A stretch of 64,000 bases of DNA from Taenia hydatigena (GCA_036345935.2 JADWOT020000001.1:19757098-19821097), one strand, 5' to 3'; shown: positions 34,770 to 47,904, counted from the stretch's first letter. A program made the numbers and translations. The notes: a model not told the origin generated them from the letters alone.

Positions 34770-35690
34770 ATTATTTTGTGGAACTGAAAAGCTCCATCTT
34801 CATCCTTTCCTCTCCCTCTACCATTGCACTCGGCTATCAATGTCCGCTGTAACCACCCACCGATGAAACCTCCCACCTGAGAGACTTCACTGCTGGTCAG
34901 CACTCACCAATGCTCAAATCGCTTAACATGATTTACTACAAACTGGAAAATAAAAATTATGACCTCGAAAATCACCAACGTTGAGGAACGTCCTTTTAGA
35001 AATGTGAATTTGCCTTGCACTGGGCTGAGTTTGTTCGCTGCTAGAGGTCGCCTGCGTGGGATAGCTAGATAAAGATTTGTACGACGGAAGCATTCTAATC
35101 GAGGTGAAGTAGCGGCAAGAAGTTCCACACCTCCCTCATCCACGCCAAGATCAATTCACTTAACTGCTACACCACTTCCATTGCCTGGAATGCAGCGTGT
35201 AAGCCTCGTTCTAACTGAACCCGCAAAAGCGATGCCAATACCCACAGCTGCCATCCACAAAATCAGCATGTAAAGAGGACACATCGCGTGTTCCACCTCC
35301 CCAAATTTTTGTCCGGCTAGATGATAAGGATTTGCAGGACGCGAATAGCGTCAATTCCCCATCACCACACACACATCAATCATGATTTTACAAAAGCACC
35401 ACGAGACGATGCTCTCGCCTCGCCTCGTCTCGCCTCGCCTCTCGCACTCCTTCTCTCCAGCGTTCGCGTAGCACCGATGTTGGAATGAGTAAGTTGGACA
35501 TCAGCACATCAGCACAGCACATGCAGGAAGCACTGGCGACTGCGTCTGCGATGAAGGAAAGCAAACGAAGAAGTGCCACACACTCCACTATTTTGACTTT
35601 GGCTACGGTACGGTGATGAATTGGAGTGAATGTTCTCGCTTTCATCTGCGTATTTATTGCGCGGGCTGCCGCTAATCGCTTTGCACATGC
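34770..35690 (-). repeat. Block C, copy 3 (inverted, extended)
   Basis: The reverse complement of 231-905 is found at 34790-35470. The extension 35470-35690 matches 63630-63830 inverted. A CGCCT pentamer run lies at about 35411-35443. This copy shows that copy 1 lost the extension when it was joined to the HSP70-like fragment. Confidence 0.75.
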
Positions 35691-37022
35691 ATCTTAATGA
35701 CACGACACAGTAAGTGGGACTTTACATTTTGACCATTCTTGGCATAGTTTGCTTGGATATCGCACTGCTATCACTGCCACCGCTCTCTCCCTGCCACCAG
35801 AGAACGTGTAACCACAGCATTTGCTTCAGAAAAGAAGAAGGAGGGTGCCATTGTGAAGGCATTGAAATAGAGTCGGGTCATGGAGAGGTAGTCGACAACT
35901 CAAGTCATGCTCGTTGGAGGTTAAGTGACTTCTCGTCTGAACCGACGCCTGTTCAATGAAGAGGTGTCGGCACGGCCGTCAAGTTGTCAATGTGATCTGA
36001 AATATGACCTTTGATTTACTTTTTGGATTCCATGATCTATAATCGAGCGTTAAGCGATTGCTCATTCAAATGGCATTTAAACACTGACTCTGTAAAGATG
36101 GGAATCGCTTAAATGATGGATCCGTAACCAATGTCACACATGTGCGAACCCAAAATTGACTAACTTTTCCTAATGTCACAAGTGTTTGACACTGAGTTCC
36201 TCATCAGATGCTAATTAATGGTGGCATTCGATTGTGTTGGACGAAGGCGAAAAGCGATAACTGTGATAGTCCATCTAGTCGCCTCGATTTCATCTACCCA
36301 TCCGACACTTTGTCAAATGTGAAGGCACCCACACCTCATAGGCACAATCCTTCACTTCTTTACCTGTACTCGATCCATCCACCCATTCTGTAGCCTTTCA
36401 TCGCCATGGTCTAAATTCTTCTTTTTATTTATGGGATGCGCATTCCCGTGGGACGCATTGGTTTAACCACATCCTATTCATTCATTCATTTAGTTGCCAA
36501 TTCAAAAGCACCTACTCCATCCATGTCCACGTCATTCCAGCAGCTCCTTTCTACATCCCTTGATTCGCGCTTACACACGCTCATCTTGTACTTCTTGTAC
36601 CTAATCACCTCTTCAAAAATGCCTCTAGTGTAAGGAAGAAGTGTTGGAGTGAGATACATCATCTTACCCTCGGATTACCACCGCTGACGACGAAATGTGG
36701 ACAGGCGATTGTTCAGTGCAGTACTGAGGTGGCAACTTCAACCCGTTGATGACCCACAAGCAGAGGAACTTTGCGTTCATCTAAAGGAAAGTAGATGGGA
36801 GATGAGGCCCTCGTTTAAGAATTGGAGTTTGAGCGGTCGTATGGGCATGCGCACCGGTTATGTAGGCACCTCATCCCAAAATATCTGCAAATTCTACGGA
36901 GTGGAGGACTGTGAGACTGCCCAGACCACTAATGGATGAGCAGATGTTTGGATTCGCAACACGATGGAAGGAAGTTCATTTGCCTTTCCCGATTCTTCTG
37001 AATTTCATTGGTGTTTTTAGAA
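35691..37022. other. Unassigned sequence
   Basis: No recognised gene or repeat. Frames of 60-81 codons only. Confidence 0.35.
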
Positions 37023-37245
37023 CTTGGAGTCACGCTTCATGCACACCCAATTGAAGTGTAAAGTCCACTATGAGGCAGTCCATCTTTACACAGATGTCTG
37101 CTGCAGGCGAAGAAGCAAGATTTTGTCACATCATTGTGTAGAAGAAGCCTCTAATTGATCCTGGTACCCAATTTATGCCGCTTGTAGGAATCCGCTTCAT
37201 TACCACCACGAGATGTCAAGACTAAATGGTGTGAGAAGACAGGCA
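37023..37245 (+). repeat. Direct repeat K, copy 1
   Basis: Matches 38075-38265: both run GTAAAGTCCACTAT, then TTTACACAGAT, then GCAAGATTTTGTCAC, then GATCCTGGTACC, then ATGTCAAGACTAA. The first ~40 bp also resemble 62770-62810. Confidence 0.7.
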
Positions 37246-38074
37246 GTTGAGGAAAATCAAGGAAAGTGACTTGAGCACTATAGTTTATGCATCTACTTGT
37301 TGGAGCTCAAAGTTGCTCTCTACTGACTGCCCGCCCAGATGGACGAGTGAGCATGAGGACGAAATTGAGAGCACAATCTCACACTCGCGCACATCATACA
37401 CTCCATCCACTCAGAGTCTGCAAGAACCTCCTGCGAGTAATGGTCTTCATTGTGGTTTTCTCATGCGAATGTAGCGAGCGCAGTCCTAATCAACACGATC
37501 CAGTGCAGTCACATGCAATGAACTCGTGCATAACTGCGTCACGCATTCGTGACACCTGGGAAAACGCATTTTCCATGTCACAATCATGACATTGGTGGAT
37601 ACATGAAATATCATCAATGAACATTGTCTCCATGAAAGTTGTATGTTGTCAGAAGCATTAAGTGGAGAATCGTTAAATTTGGACAAAGGAATTCAGCTTT
37701 CCTATTTGTGGGTCATAAAATAAACGACAGTAACCGATAGGTTGGGTGTTAGACAGGTTGCAGACTTACCAGGTATTCTCCTGAATACTGTAATAGGCAG
37801 GAAGAAAAGGGGATGGGGATCGTAGTACGACCTAGTAGGGTCTGATTGGAGAAATGCTGTGTCAGATGGAGATATCCATATCGCCTGGAACGTTTAATTT
37901 ACTGCTACAACCAAAGCATTTCTCATCGCAGCTGTCCATTGTTACTGGAAGGGTGTATGATACGAGTAGATAGGTTGGCAGGTGCATCGTATTCACTAAA
38001 TCGACAATTTCTAGGTTGTCCAATTGAGTGCTAAAGCAAGTTGTCACTTACGGTGTAAACCAGAAGCCAAGGAA
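37246..38074. other. Spacer between K repeats
   Basis: No recognised gene. Frames of up to 100 codons (37287-37589) without a domain. Sequence near 37800-38040 faintly resembles part of the A-block edge (donor-like wording is absent), but not enough to call. Confidence 0.3.
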
Positions 38075-38265
38075 TGCGAGTAAAGTCCACTATAATGCAG
38101 CCCGTCTTTACACAGATATCAAATGCTAACGAGGAAGCAAGATTTTGTCACGCTATTGGATGGGTGAAGCTTCCAATGGATCCTGGTACCTAATTTATGC
38201 CGCTTGTAGGATTCCGCTTGATTACCACCACAAGATGTCAAGACTAAGTGGTGTGAGAAGGCAGT
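38075..38265 (+). repeat. Direct repeat K, copy 2
   Basis: See copy 1. It is followed at once by the CA microsatellite, which is absent after copy 1. Confidence 0.7.
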
Positions 38266-38270
38266 GAGTT

Positions 38271-38271
<1 letters not shown>

Positions 38272-38317
<46 letters not shown>
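38272..38317. repeat. CA dinucleotide microsatellite
   Basis: An uninterrupted (AC)n of about 23 units, the purest simple repeat in the window. It produces cysteine/valine-rich frames on the minus strand that are artefacts. Confidence 0.95.
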
Positions 38318-38849
38318 CTCCAACTGCAATGCATGTTGGCCAGAGCGAGAGAAGAAAGGCGAAGGTGTAAATCGGCCCATGACTCCAAATTGGGCACAAA
38401 TAAATTGCGAATTCTGGTCGGTTGGTGTGGGCAATGGAGTGCATCGTAATTTAGGTGCTTTGGCTCACCTTGAAGCCTATAAACTGTCCAGAGACAAACA
38501 CAAGTACAGAGACAGAAGAGAGTAGAACACATGTCAGTGAGATCCAGAACGGATGATGTTTTCTTTACTGCATCTGCTTTTATGGAAACCTAAATATTAT
38601 TAAAAGGAACTCTCGAAAACATGGATAGCGATCATGTGGACAAAAGGTAGTTCGTAGCGGTGGGAACAATAGGCAGTCCAACACAGGTCCACAAATTAGG
38701 ACATAAATGTGTTGCACCTCAATACTTTTCAGTTGACTTTGCCTATCCACTAATTTCCATGGCACTCAAACTACTACCCATATGTAAATGCGGCTACCTA
38801 CTCGCAGTCAGGTAAACACACTACTAGGAATCCCACACAAAAGAAAGCA

Positions 38850-39740
38850 TCTATCATGTGAATGCGCTACCACTATCGTGATTGGCACGCACAAGTGGAA
38901 TGACCAAGGAAGAATGAACAACCAGCACCCAAGGCGAGTAGTTGTTTTGAAGAAAGCGACAAACTGCTCTGGATGCAAGAAGTGAATTGAAGGCAATCCT
39001 TCGCAGTGCAGAGGCAATGAGGAGGAGAGTAGTCTTGACGTACCCTTCTGCTCGACCGATAGACGAGTTGGTGAGGAGGACTCTGTCGATTGTGTCCGCT
39101 GCGTGTGAATTCACCTGACCGGCATGCCAATGTAGCATACCACTGTCCCCAATTTAAGTAGTGCAACGAGTAACTCAAGTGTCTCTTGAGTCTCGAGGAT
39201 GTAGCAAAAAACTTACTACAATATACTTTGATCCAGGAGACTTTGATACAACGAATGATGGATTCTTCCTTCCTCATAGTGTCTTTTTGGCGGTACAGTT
39301 TGGTCACGAGTAATTTTACCAGCGTTCCCGTCTGGCTGTGCCACGTTACAACAGCGAACTAAATCTTTCAGAGAGCAATGTTTTGCATGTCCTAATGCGA
39401 CCAAATTTTCGCATGGCAAATGGAAGGAATGCCATTTTAAAACCTCGTCAGGCCACTCAAAGTAGTTGAAATCCAATCTGCCCCATCATTCTCGGCTGTA
39501 GCCTTCTGGAAAATTGTCTGATGCGGATTAAGACCAGATACAGTTCTCAGCTTCACCTCCTAACCAGAGTTTGTTTTATTACAGACACTTGCCTTCTTTC
39601 TCCTCTTCCCACATGGATACTCATCACTAACCGATTAGTTTTATAAGCCTGCAATTCCTGCTGCACTATTTGCATCCACTCATCGATTGCCTACCACGAC
39701 AACACAGTCAACGAACTTCTCCCGATTACGCTGATTTGGC
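38850..39740 (+). repeat. A-F composite, diverged copy
   Basis: Bases 38850-39480 follow block A with many substitutions and small deletions. 39560-39740 follow inverted F (CCGATTAGTTTTATAAGCCTGCAATTCCTGCTGCA). It is clearly older than the other copies, and its A(+)-F(-) order shows the ancestral arrangement. Confidence 0.65.
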
Positions 39741-40869
39741 ACTGTGCCTTAAGCTCTTTCGCCAGATTTTCGCTGACCGGATGAAGGACCTGTAAGAAAT
39801 GGGTGAAACTCTTACGCGTATGGATTCACCACACATATGCTGCATTAACCACTTCATAAATTCATTGGTGATTATTATGTACTTGGAAATAAGAGCGATG
39901 TCGGTGAGCATCTGCTTAGGCTCATCCATGTCCCGCAAAGCTGCATTGGCCTAAGTGAAGGTGAGCCATCGCCGACTCCTGATAGCTGGTTTCAAGGCTA
40001 TTCGTGGGGGTAAATCTTCCCGCTTAAAATAAAGGTGACGATAAAAATACTCAAAGAGTTATGCCAATGCTCGCAAACTTTCTCCCCCAATGGAAGAGCG
40101 CTGATATTTGGCCTGTGAAACTGGGCCGTGATGTTGGTTGTGTGCAAAGATATTCCTTCAGCACCGTTCATGACCGAAAGTAAGCACCCGCGATTTGGAC
40201 CATCACTTGTGAATAATTAATCGCTTTTCTACACCACTTCTTTTCCTAGACGCTTCATGAGGTGAGAATGCGGCGATCCTATACTCTAAAATGCTTGAAT
40301 GCACATCCTCTGCGGAGTGACAGGTATTGGCGTGCGTGTCAGATGCGAACGGAGTTGTAGGGGCAAAGCCTGACCAAGGGGAAAGGAGATGTCATGCTTG
40401 TGTTGGTGCAGTCACTGTAGAGTCTGTGGCAGGGAATCCGACTAAGGATGTTAAAACGTCGAGTTTCTGGCTTGCCTTTTAATGTTCTTTCTTAAAAACG
40501 CTGCCTAGTGGCTTGTCGAAGTGTTCCACTTCACATCAGGTTGCGCATTTTCGTATTCATAGAAACCCATGATAGGACAAACTGGTGGAAGGGAAAAGCA
40601 AAGTATCCTTTTTTTCCTCAAAAGAAGATGTTCCCTCTGCCTCGAAAAACTGCTCGAAATGTAGAACTTTATGATGCAAAAATCGCAAAAATAGACTTGC
40701 AAAAATTGAATTTGGTAAACCTCATCACTGGAAGGCCGTTGTGGTACGGCAATAAAGAAATCGAGGTGTTGAAATGAAGGTGTTGCAAAGATCGTCAGAT
40801 CTGGTTTTGACAGTTCACGCGTGGACATCTTTGTTGTGCCAATAAAAGGAAGTCTTAGCGATCTGAATG
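39741..40869. other. Unassigned sequence
   Basis: No repeat partner seen. The 89-codon plus-strand frame at 40508-40777 is basic (WWKGKAKYPFFPQKKMFPLP) and overlapped by a 123-codon minus-strand frame; neither is recognised. Confidence 0.35.
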
Positions 40870-41430
40870 CTAACAAAAGACTGAATGCAGCTTATTTTGA
40901 ATTCCGGAAACACTGCACTTAACAGCACTTTACTCAGTGCTTCAACGTCACCTCGTCTGTTGTTTGTCCAGCCTCCATCAGTGAGGATTTTGAGTTGCAT
41001 GGCACAGGCTGTAATCCATGCTTCTGCAATGCCATCTGGAGTCAGTATCTGCACTTCATCTGCCGAGTCGTTGCCAAGTTGTATGTTGTATTGCTTGTTT
41101 CTCGTGATTTCTCAAGTCATCTGCCTTCACACGACTCACGTGCTTTGCGTTGTGGACTCGGTGAGGCACCTTGATTCATGCAGAGTTTCAGTCCGCGGCG
41201 CAGGTGCTGATGGATGGTGCGTGCGATCATTGTGCCACAACGGAGACAACCTCTGTTTGGACTTCATGTTCGGTGGTTCGGTGATAGCAATGCAAGTCCA
41301 CTTCTTGCTACCATTGCGCAGTGGCAGCGTCATCACCATTATCGCAGATCTTGATGCGTTTGAGGATCTGTTAAAATCGTTATATGTTCTTCCTTCCCCT
41401 AGTGCCGCAGCTAGAGAATGAATTCGCAAA
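40870..41430 (-). repeat. Block D, copy 1 (possible HSP70-family C-terminal relic)
   Basis: Matches 61245-61530 directly, 47905-48305 inverted and, weakly, 50840-51030. On the minus strand a motif reads LTPDGIAEAW...DVEALSKVLLS. It recalls the helical lid of DnaK/mortalin-type chaperones (acidic-rich AxxEA...DxEAL pattern), but the similarity is loose. At 61.2-61.7 kb, D follows the HSP70 N-terminal fragment in the right order on the same strand, which supports a common origin. All copies have breaks. Confidence 0.45.
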
Positions 41431-43579
41431 CCTCCATGACTTTTCCATTTAGTGTACTCATTTTAGTGGAGTCTTCCTCCATGTTAAATGAAAGAATTAT
41501 CTGGAAATCTGGCCTCTTCATTAACCAACCTCCCACCACGCCTTCATGATGAGACTTCAAAGCTCTATTGTCCAACGTGCCGATGAAAACAGCTGCATGG
41601 AGTACTCCATTAACAAATCCAACCACTCATTGTTGCAAACTAGGAATTGTGGATCTCGCAGCTGCTTTCTGTCTTGGTGTGGTTAGCAAGAGAAGGAGAG
41701 AGGAGACGAGAGCACCGCATGCTATTGATTATTTCTCCTCTCTGAGCACATCAAGACACATTGACGGCGAGAAAGTCGAGTTTGGAGGGAAGGAGAGTCT
41801 AATGCATACACACATGCGAGATTAAGCCAATTGAGCAAGTGAAGACAACAACCGACTGCCTGAATTTCGTTTTCGTCGACACTACGTATTTGTCTCTGGA
41901 CTGTGCCCACTCCACTGATGATGGACGTTCCTAGTGGGATTCAATTCCCTCAACGCATTCCGTTGCGAGTTGTTGTGGTGAAGACACCCACTTACTCCGT
42001 GACACTGGGATGTTGTGAAGGAATACATTAGCTAAGGGTTAATTCATAAGTTTTCTTAATCTACGCATCAATCAGTTCTATCAGTTCTCACCCACTCCAC
42101 CCAATTTGTATGTGATTTGTTCACCTTCAGGAGGAGTATTTGACGGCATTGTCAATGAACAAGTGGACGAATGAATGGTTCATCAAGAAATCGTTACCCA
42201 TTGACATACTGCAGGGGCTGGCTCTTCGACTACCACGGTTCAGTGCCGTTACAAACGTCGACAGCGTGATCTCGAATGCATCGGCGCCGCCTGCCTCCCA
42301 CGTGGTCACCGAACAAGACAGACACGATAAGCTGCATACAATGGTGCTCTTCTTAAGTGAGCCGAATATGAGGTTGATGGATTACGATGCATCATTCAAC
42401 TGTTGTGTATGGATTCTATTTGATCACTAAAACGAACCCTCACTTCAAAGAGGCTTCGCTCTGCTCTCCGCAGTGCCACCATGCTAAATTAATGATGTCT
42501 TGACTGTGAATTTAAACTTGGTGCCCGTGATATTCGGTCCCGCTCCACGTACGTGCCTCTGCATAGCCAATTGACACATGACCCATCTGGTGCTCACTCC
42601 CACCTTTCATTGGCTTTCAGGTGGTGCTCCTCATTGTGCTCCACTTTTTACTACTCACATGTGAGTTGGGAGCGAAGATTCGATGTGAATGACAAGCTAT
42701 GGACATGCATTGAGAGGAATCCCATGCACCGCTTGCAAGACAAGAAGTCAGGTAGACTCCAAGTCCACGCTTACTACTTTTACCACTGGACGCTAAAGCA
42801 CCACAAGTGCTAACTTGATAACTTGATTGACGTCGATGCTTCAATGGCAAGTTTGTGGTTCTATTAAACTCCGCCCTACTTATAACGGTTTAATCACCCC
42901 AGTAAAAGTAATTGCCCAACAACAACGCTAGGAAGAGTATCGATACGAGGAATCTGGTCTTTATTGTATGCAGCGCTTTGCATTTGACTCCATTCCAAAT
43001 GCGTGCAGCTGATTGCATGACTGCGTTACTCTCGGTCGAAAGTGTCACATTCAAAACTCACATTTGTCACACGCACCAAACCCACCAAGTTGGATTGCAC
43101 ACTTGCAACCACCGGTACGTGTGGTGGTGTGACGAAAGGCTAAATGCTTTCGTGTGGGCAATGGAGGGTGGCGCTGACATCAGCCTGATCGTTCTCGTTC
43201 CGATCATCTCACGGTCTGTCTGCAATGGTGACGAGCAACTTGGGTGGAAGACCTCAATTAGTGGTCTACACATCGTTCGTCCATGGAATGTGCATCTGAT
43301 GATTTGTAGCATCACGTTGATTCTCCACTAACAGAAGCGTCAGCCTCGATGGCTGAATGAACACGTGTCCAACGACGATCGCCTGTGAGCTTATGACGAG
43401 ACCCATTGCTGAATTGCGTGCCAGTTTCAACCTAAGAAATAGTGTGAGCGCGATGACATAATTACGGATGAGCGTAAACAGCAGAATGGGTACTCGAAGG
43501 CTTTTCTCATTTCATGCAGACGTGTTCGACAGAATACAAAACGAGTAACAATGCGCAATGTGTAGAATTGTGCAATCAC
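41431..43579. other. Unassigned sequence
   Basis: Several frames of 60-139 codons (e.g. 42140-42430, 42912-43331) with opposite-strand overlaps and no recognised domain. No repeat partner seen. Confidence 0.35.
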
Positions 43580-43905
43580 AACTAGATGAGTCGCAGCACG
43601 TTCACGCCCGCTATTTTTCCTGCATCAATCCTGGCCAGACGTTGGTTGACATTGAAGGGTGCTGGCACTGTGATCACTGCGTTTGTCACCTTCTTATCCA
43701 AGTCGACTTCTACTGTCTCCTTCATCTTCGACAGCACCGTGCACGAGATCTGCTCAGCAAAGAAGCGCTTGCTCTCACTGCCACACTCGACCACATTCAT
43801 CGGCTTCCCGCTTGAAGTAATCACCTTAAGGGGCCAATGTTTCATGTCGGTCTGAACTACCTCAAGATTAAAACCATAAAACGCTCTTTTTGCTAGTATT
43901 TTGAG
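43580..43905 (-). pseudogene. HSP70 pseudogene fragment (nucleotide-binding domain)
   Basis: On the minus strand the frame reads KRAFYGFNLEVVQTDMKHWP, then KVITSSGKP, then SKMKETVEVDL, then VTNAVITVPAPFN and AGKIAGVNVLRLI. This is the HSP70 segment from the end of the 'AKRLIGR' region through 'VPAYFND...AGLNVLRI' in subdomains IA/IB. Family function: an ATP-driven cytosolic chaperone. The segment is about 100 residues of a usual ~640. It stops directly before the expected NEPTAAAIAYG motif, where a TAG appears. Several conserved residues are changed (VPAY to VPAP). No intact remainder is nearby, so it is dead. Confidence 0.85.
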
Positions 43906-44240
43906 GTTCTTCTAGGGTTCCTCGTCACACTTGTCCACCACGTGGAAGCGATCGAAGAGCAATCCAACAAGTGTCTGTACTTCCTGATCAGTGTTGAGCA
44001 AAGCAAATGCAATGTAGCATTCATCCAGCCCGGTGTTGGAGGTTATCCCGTCCTCTACGATTGACGGAGTGCAGCAACAAAAGCTGAATCTGGCATTGGC
44101 ACTGGCCGCCGTACAAAAGCGTGTAGATCAAAGGCTGCCTTAGCCTTCACAGGCAATACAAATCCCAACAGAGGCAGGCTTGCCACATCCTCCTCACTTC
44201 GACCCACAATTTACGTCAACATCGACAACACCGCATTGCA
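43906..44240 (-). other. Open stretch upstream of the HSP70 fragment, origin unknown
   Basis: Minus-strand translation gives a protein-like piece (GLDECYIAFALLNTDQEV and LLFDRFHVVDKCDEEP) leading toward the HSP70 fragment. It does not match the HSP70 N-terminus. It may be another fused relic. Confidence 0.3.
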
Positions 44241-46660
44241 TGGGCATTCCGTAGATCAAGTGCGTGATAGATGAAGTGTGACTTCAAATGACCCTTCTCT
44301 TGGCCTCTGTCCTGCTTTCTGTCGGTGCTGTCTTCATGCGCCACCGGACAGCGACCCACTCACATTGACAAGTGCTACAAGTGCAGTAACGTGGAGAGGA
44401 GGAGAGACCACCACCTTATAGTGAGTGAGTTTCCACAGGAACTGTTTGTGTATGAGCCAAGTTTGCCAGTTGCATTTGCCTCAAGTCGTGGACACAGAAA
44501 CAATGCCATCTTCATTGTCTGCTTCTTTGCAACGAGGATGTGAGTGCTGGAGTGCAAGGCGCGTTGTGTGCAGCGGCTGAGGGGTGATAGAGATGCATCA
44601 CCTGCCTGCATCAAACTGAAATCCAACTTGAGAGATTAGACGAGACCCGAGGCGACATATTGCAACACTGCCTTTAATGAAAGGCGTGGCTGAGATCTCA
44701 CCCAACAGTGCATTAGCTCGTTTCGACAGCATTTGTCTTGTAACGTGATGCTTAACCTTCCCTATGTTACAACCGCTTCTTTTCAATGCTGTTGACTACG
44801 TGGTATGCCCACTGATTTCATGCGATTGTGAGTTGCTATCCATGGATGCAGCTGGCTTCTGGCCCGACTATATAAGATGTGGTAGTGATGGAAGTGGTCA
44901 TTCGTGAGTTTTGTGGTGAGAGAGACAGCGGTTTTGTTAAACTATCGCATTAAAACTACTTTAGATGTGGCAAAATTTGATGGCGGATGTGGTACGGACT
45001 ACAGCGGGCTTGTGGGTCTACGAGTGAATGGAGAAATAGGCAATGTGTCTAGTCAAGGTTAGGAACCGACAGTGTATGCAACGTGGGATCATATGTGAGT
45101 GCGATGTTTAGACAAGGTGTGTTTCGTGTAGGAATCAATGGCGCTGCAAACTTAAATGTGGCTTATCCGATTGTAAAAAATATGCGCGAAATTTTCAAGT
45201 TTTTATATAATTGGCATGTAAGCGTAACATCAGCGACAGAGGTCATGGAACCTCTGCGATGTCGTTATTGCTGCCCATTTGGAAGGACCATAGCAGTCCC
45301 TTTTACGAAACAGGGAAACATAAGGGAGCAATCAATATCCAGCTCTAAAGTAGTCAGACAAAGCCACAAAGGAGGCGTGTAAGGTGAAGGTGCTGAAGAT
45401 GGACATCTACATCTAAGACAGTAAAACAGACCAACACCCAACTGTCAGCCAATCGACCGACACATCCAGTAGTTAACTATCCACCTTGTGGTGACGCTCA
45501 AGAGGGCCATTACCACACTCGTAGTTGCAAAATTGGCCAGTTAGTCTGCCTGTGAGGAGGCACTTGGTCGGCCTACTCTTCACTGCCCACCAGCTTCTCC
45601 GTCTTCTTCGACAAAAGTACCGCCTAAATTTTGGGCAGCACACCATCCTGCACGATTGTCACACCACCCAACAACTTGTTCAACAACTTGCCGTTGCGAA
45701 CGGCCAGCTACAGCTTGCGAAATGACGCACATCTTGTTACTTCACGCCGCATTACCTGGCATCTCCACCACCTCGACAGCCAGGTACTCCAGCACAGCAG
45801 CCAAGTCTAATTATGCATTTCGTGTGTACGAGAAGATGGCGCCTTATTGAAAGAGGACTTATGCGCATTACCTCGGTATTACCTCCTCGATGTTCGCACT
45901 TATGCCCACCTCCAGAATATTGGACCAGTTTTACTAAACCTTGTGTAGTTAATGAGGCGAGTAGTCTAATCATTCGCCGATGATAAAAACGCGTTAAAAG
46001 GAATGGCGCAGCACATTCGTTGCAGTTCCTAGACTAACGCCCGCTCGCAGTCCAGTTTGCTTATTTAGACATAAATGCTGTGGTCAGGTTTCATGAGGTT
46101 GCTTTGTAAGATCTAGCTCATCCAACTTTATTCTTCACTTACCCATTAGGTGAGAGGTTGTACAAATTCGATGCACACCATTGCGTAGATTGGGATTCTC
46201 AATTACGCTAAGGAAACAGAACCTAATTGAATGGACTTTTTGTCCACCACAAACGTTGTAGGTACTTTTCAGCTAGTGCAAAAACGCTCCACCTTTGTTC
46301 GAGTTGCAAGAAAAGGTAAATCGCTAGGCCCTTGGCCTGTCAATCCACTTGTAATAATTTCGCCAGTTATTTGAAAGGAAAACCTTTAAACAAACAGTCA
46401 GCCGGAGCCTAATCAACTTTAGACAACGCCTTTATTGCAAACTTCAAGCAAATATGTGCGCTTTTTAAAAAATATAAGTCTCAATTCCTAGATAGCAACA
46501 GAAAACACAAGAATTTGCCCCATTAGAAAACACTATAGCTATGCATTCAATATAATCTTATTATTAGTTTTACGCTGCAGGGAGAGCTTTGTGCAAGTGA
46601 GTGCCTAGGATGCGATATAGCACGATCTAATGATAAGCAACGTGAGCCATACCTGCAGTG
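44241..46660. other. Unassigned sequence
   Basis: No recognised gene. The most protein-like frame is 99 codons at 45083-45382 (MGSYVSAMFRQGVFRVGING...), unrecognised and without splice support. 46.0-46.6 kb is AT-rich and featureless. Confidence 0.35.
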
Positions 46661-46669
46661 AAGATAGGG

Positions 46670-46854
46670 TGTAGCGTTCCGAGGCTCCCTTAAGGCAAAA
46701 GAAGGCAAAGTGGCAGGATAGAATATATATATTCACCGGACAGAGGAAAAAAGACTGCTGGCATGGCTCAGAGGCCAGCCCACGCAGCTAGGGCAATATG
46801 GCCACCTCTGTGACCTTGACAGAAATCCGCAGCACAAACAGATAAAGTACTACA
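46670..46854 (-). mobile_element. Solo TRIM LTR with perfect TSD
   Basis: 185 bp with TG...CA ends, matching the LTRs at 27.0-28.2 kb. It is flanked by the perfect 5-bp repeat TAGGG (46665-46669 and 46855-46859). It retains the GAATATATATATTC core and the GGCATGGC motif. No internal sequence remains, so the body was lost by LTR-LTR recombination or it was mobilised as a solo unit. Confidence 0.9.
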
Positions 46855-46977
46855 TAGGGAGATCCATCGTTGGATTAAAAGGGGGGGTAGCGCTTGGAAG
46901 GAATCGCTAAAAGATCTTGTTGTCGCATTCTATTTGGTGATACGGATTAATGAAATGTAAAAACAACCTTACAAAAG

Positions 46978-47580
46978 TGCTGTGGAGGGTAGCCGTTTTG
47001 AAGAAAGTGGCAAACAGCCCGAAATGCAAGAAGTGAATTGAAGGCAATCCTTCGCAGTGCAGCAAACCAGACCAAAACTGCACTGATGATCAGAGGCAAT
47101 AGGGCGAGAGCCGTCTTGACGTAGCCATCTGCTCGACCGATAGACGAGTTAATAAGGACGAATGTCGATTGTGTCCTCTGTGTGTGTGGAGTCACCTCAC
47201 TGACAGGCCAATGCAGCATGCTACTGTCGCCAACTGAAGTAGTGCATCGGACAATTGAAGTGCCTCTTGAGTCTCGCAAATGTAGCCTGCTATTTGTAAG
47301 AACAGAAGAACTTGCTACAATGCATTTTGGTTCAAGTGATTTTGCAACAACGAATGCTGGCTACTTTCTTCCTTATGTTGTTTTCGACGGTGCAGGTTCG
47401 CAACGAGTGGTTCTACCCACAATCCCCTCTGACTGTTACACATCACAAAGGGCTAGAGCTTTCAGGGAGCATTGTTTTGCATGTCCAAACGTGATCAAAT
47501 ACCTGCATTGCAATTAAAGGCAATGCCACACTCTCGCGTTGCTTGAGTCTACTAATTCTGCTTTCTTGGGACGAAAGCGT
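46978..47580 (+). repeat. Block A, copy 5 (5' truncated)
   Basis: Starts inside A (TGTGGAGGGTAGCCGTTTTG) and runs to the CTTTCTTGGGAC edge, closely matching 28935-29530. It lies 124 bp downstream of the solo LTR. Confidence 0.8.
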
Positions 47581-47904
47581 TGCAACTACCCAATGTGCAC
47601 ATTAATAAAGTGATAAGAAATAATGGCAGTCTTACCAGTGAACAGAGACCTTTGAGTTGCACTCGCCTCAAACACCCACAACAGTAGCTACTCTTCCCCT
47701 CCCATTGCCTCCACATTCCACTGACGATATCATCATTCTCTGCTAACAGTAGCGCAGACGAGCAGTGAAGAAGGGTAGGAAAGTAATCTCTGAAATAGAA
47801 GGAAGAAGTAGAGGTGATGGAGTCACATGAATTGCCTCTTTCTAAGTGGCATCGCTTATTCTACTAAGAACAGGAAATGTGCACCATGATGTCCCTAGGT
47901 GTGG
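47581..47904. other. Spacer with no recognised feature
   Basis: No partner or gene seen. Confidence 0.35.

Noticed and set aside
38119..38532. Cys/Val-rich 137-codon minus-strand frame
   Set aside because: Produced by translating the CA microsatellite; no support on either side.
46855..46900. Telomere-like TAGGG near 46.86 kb
   Set aside because: A single pentamer on each side of the solo LTR; it is the target-site duplication, not a telomeric repeat.
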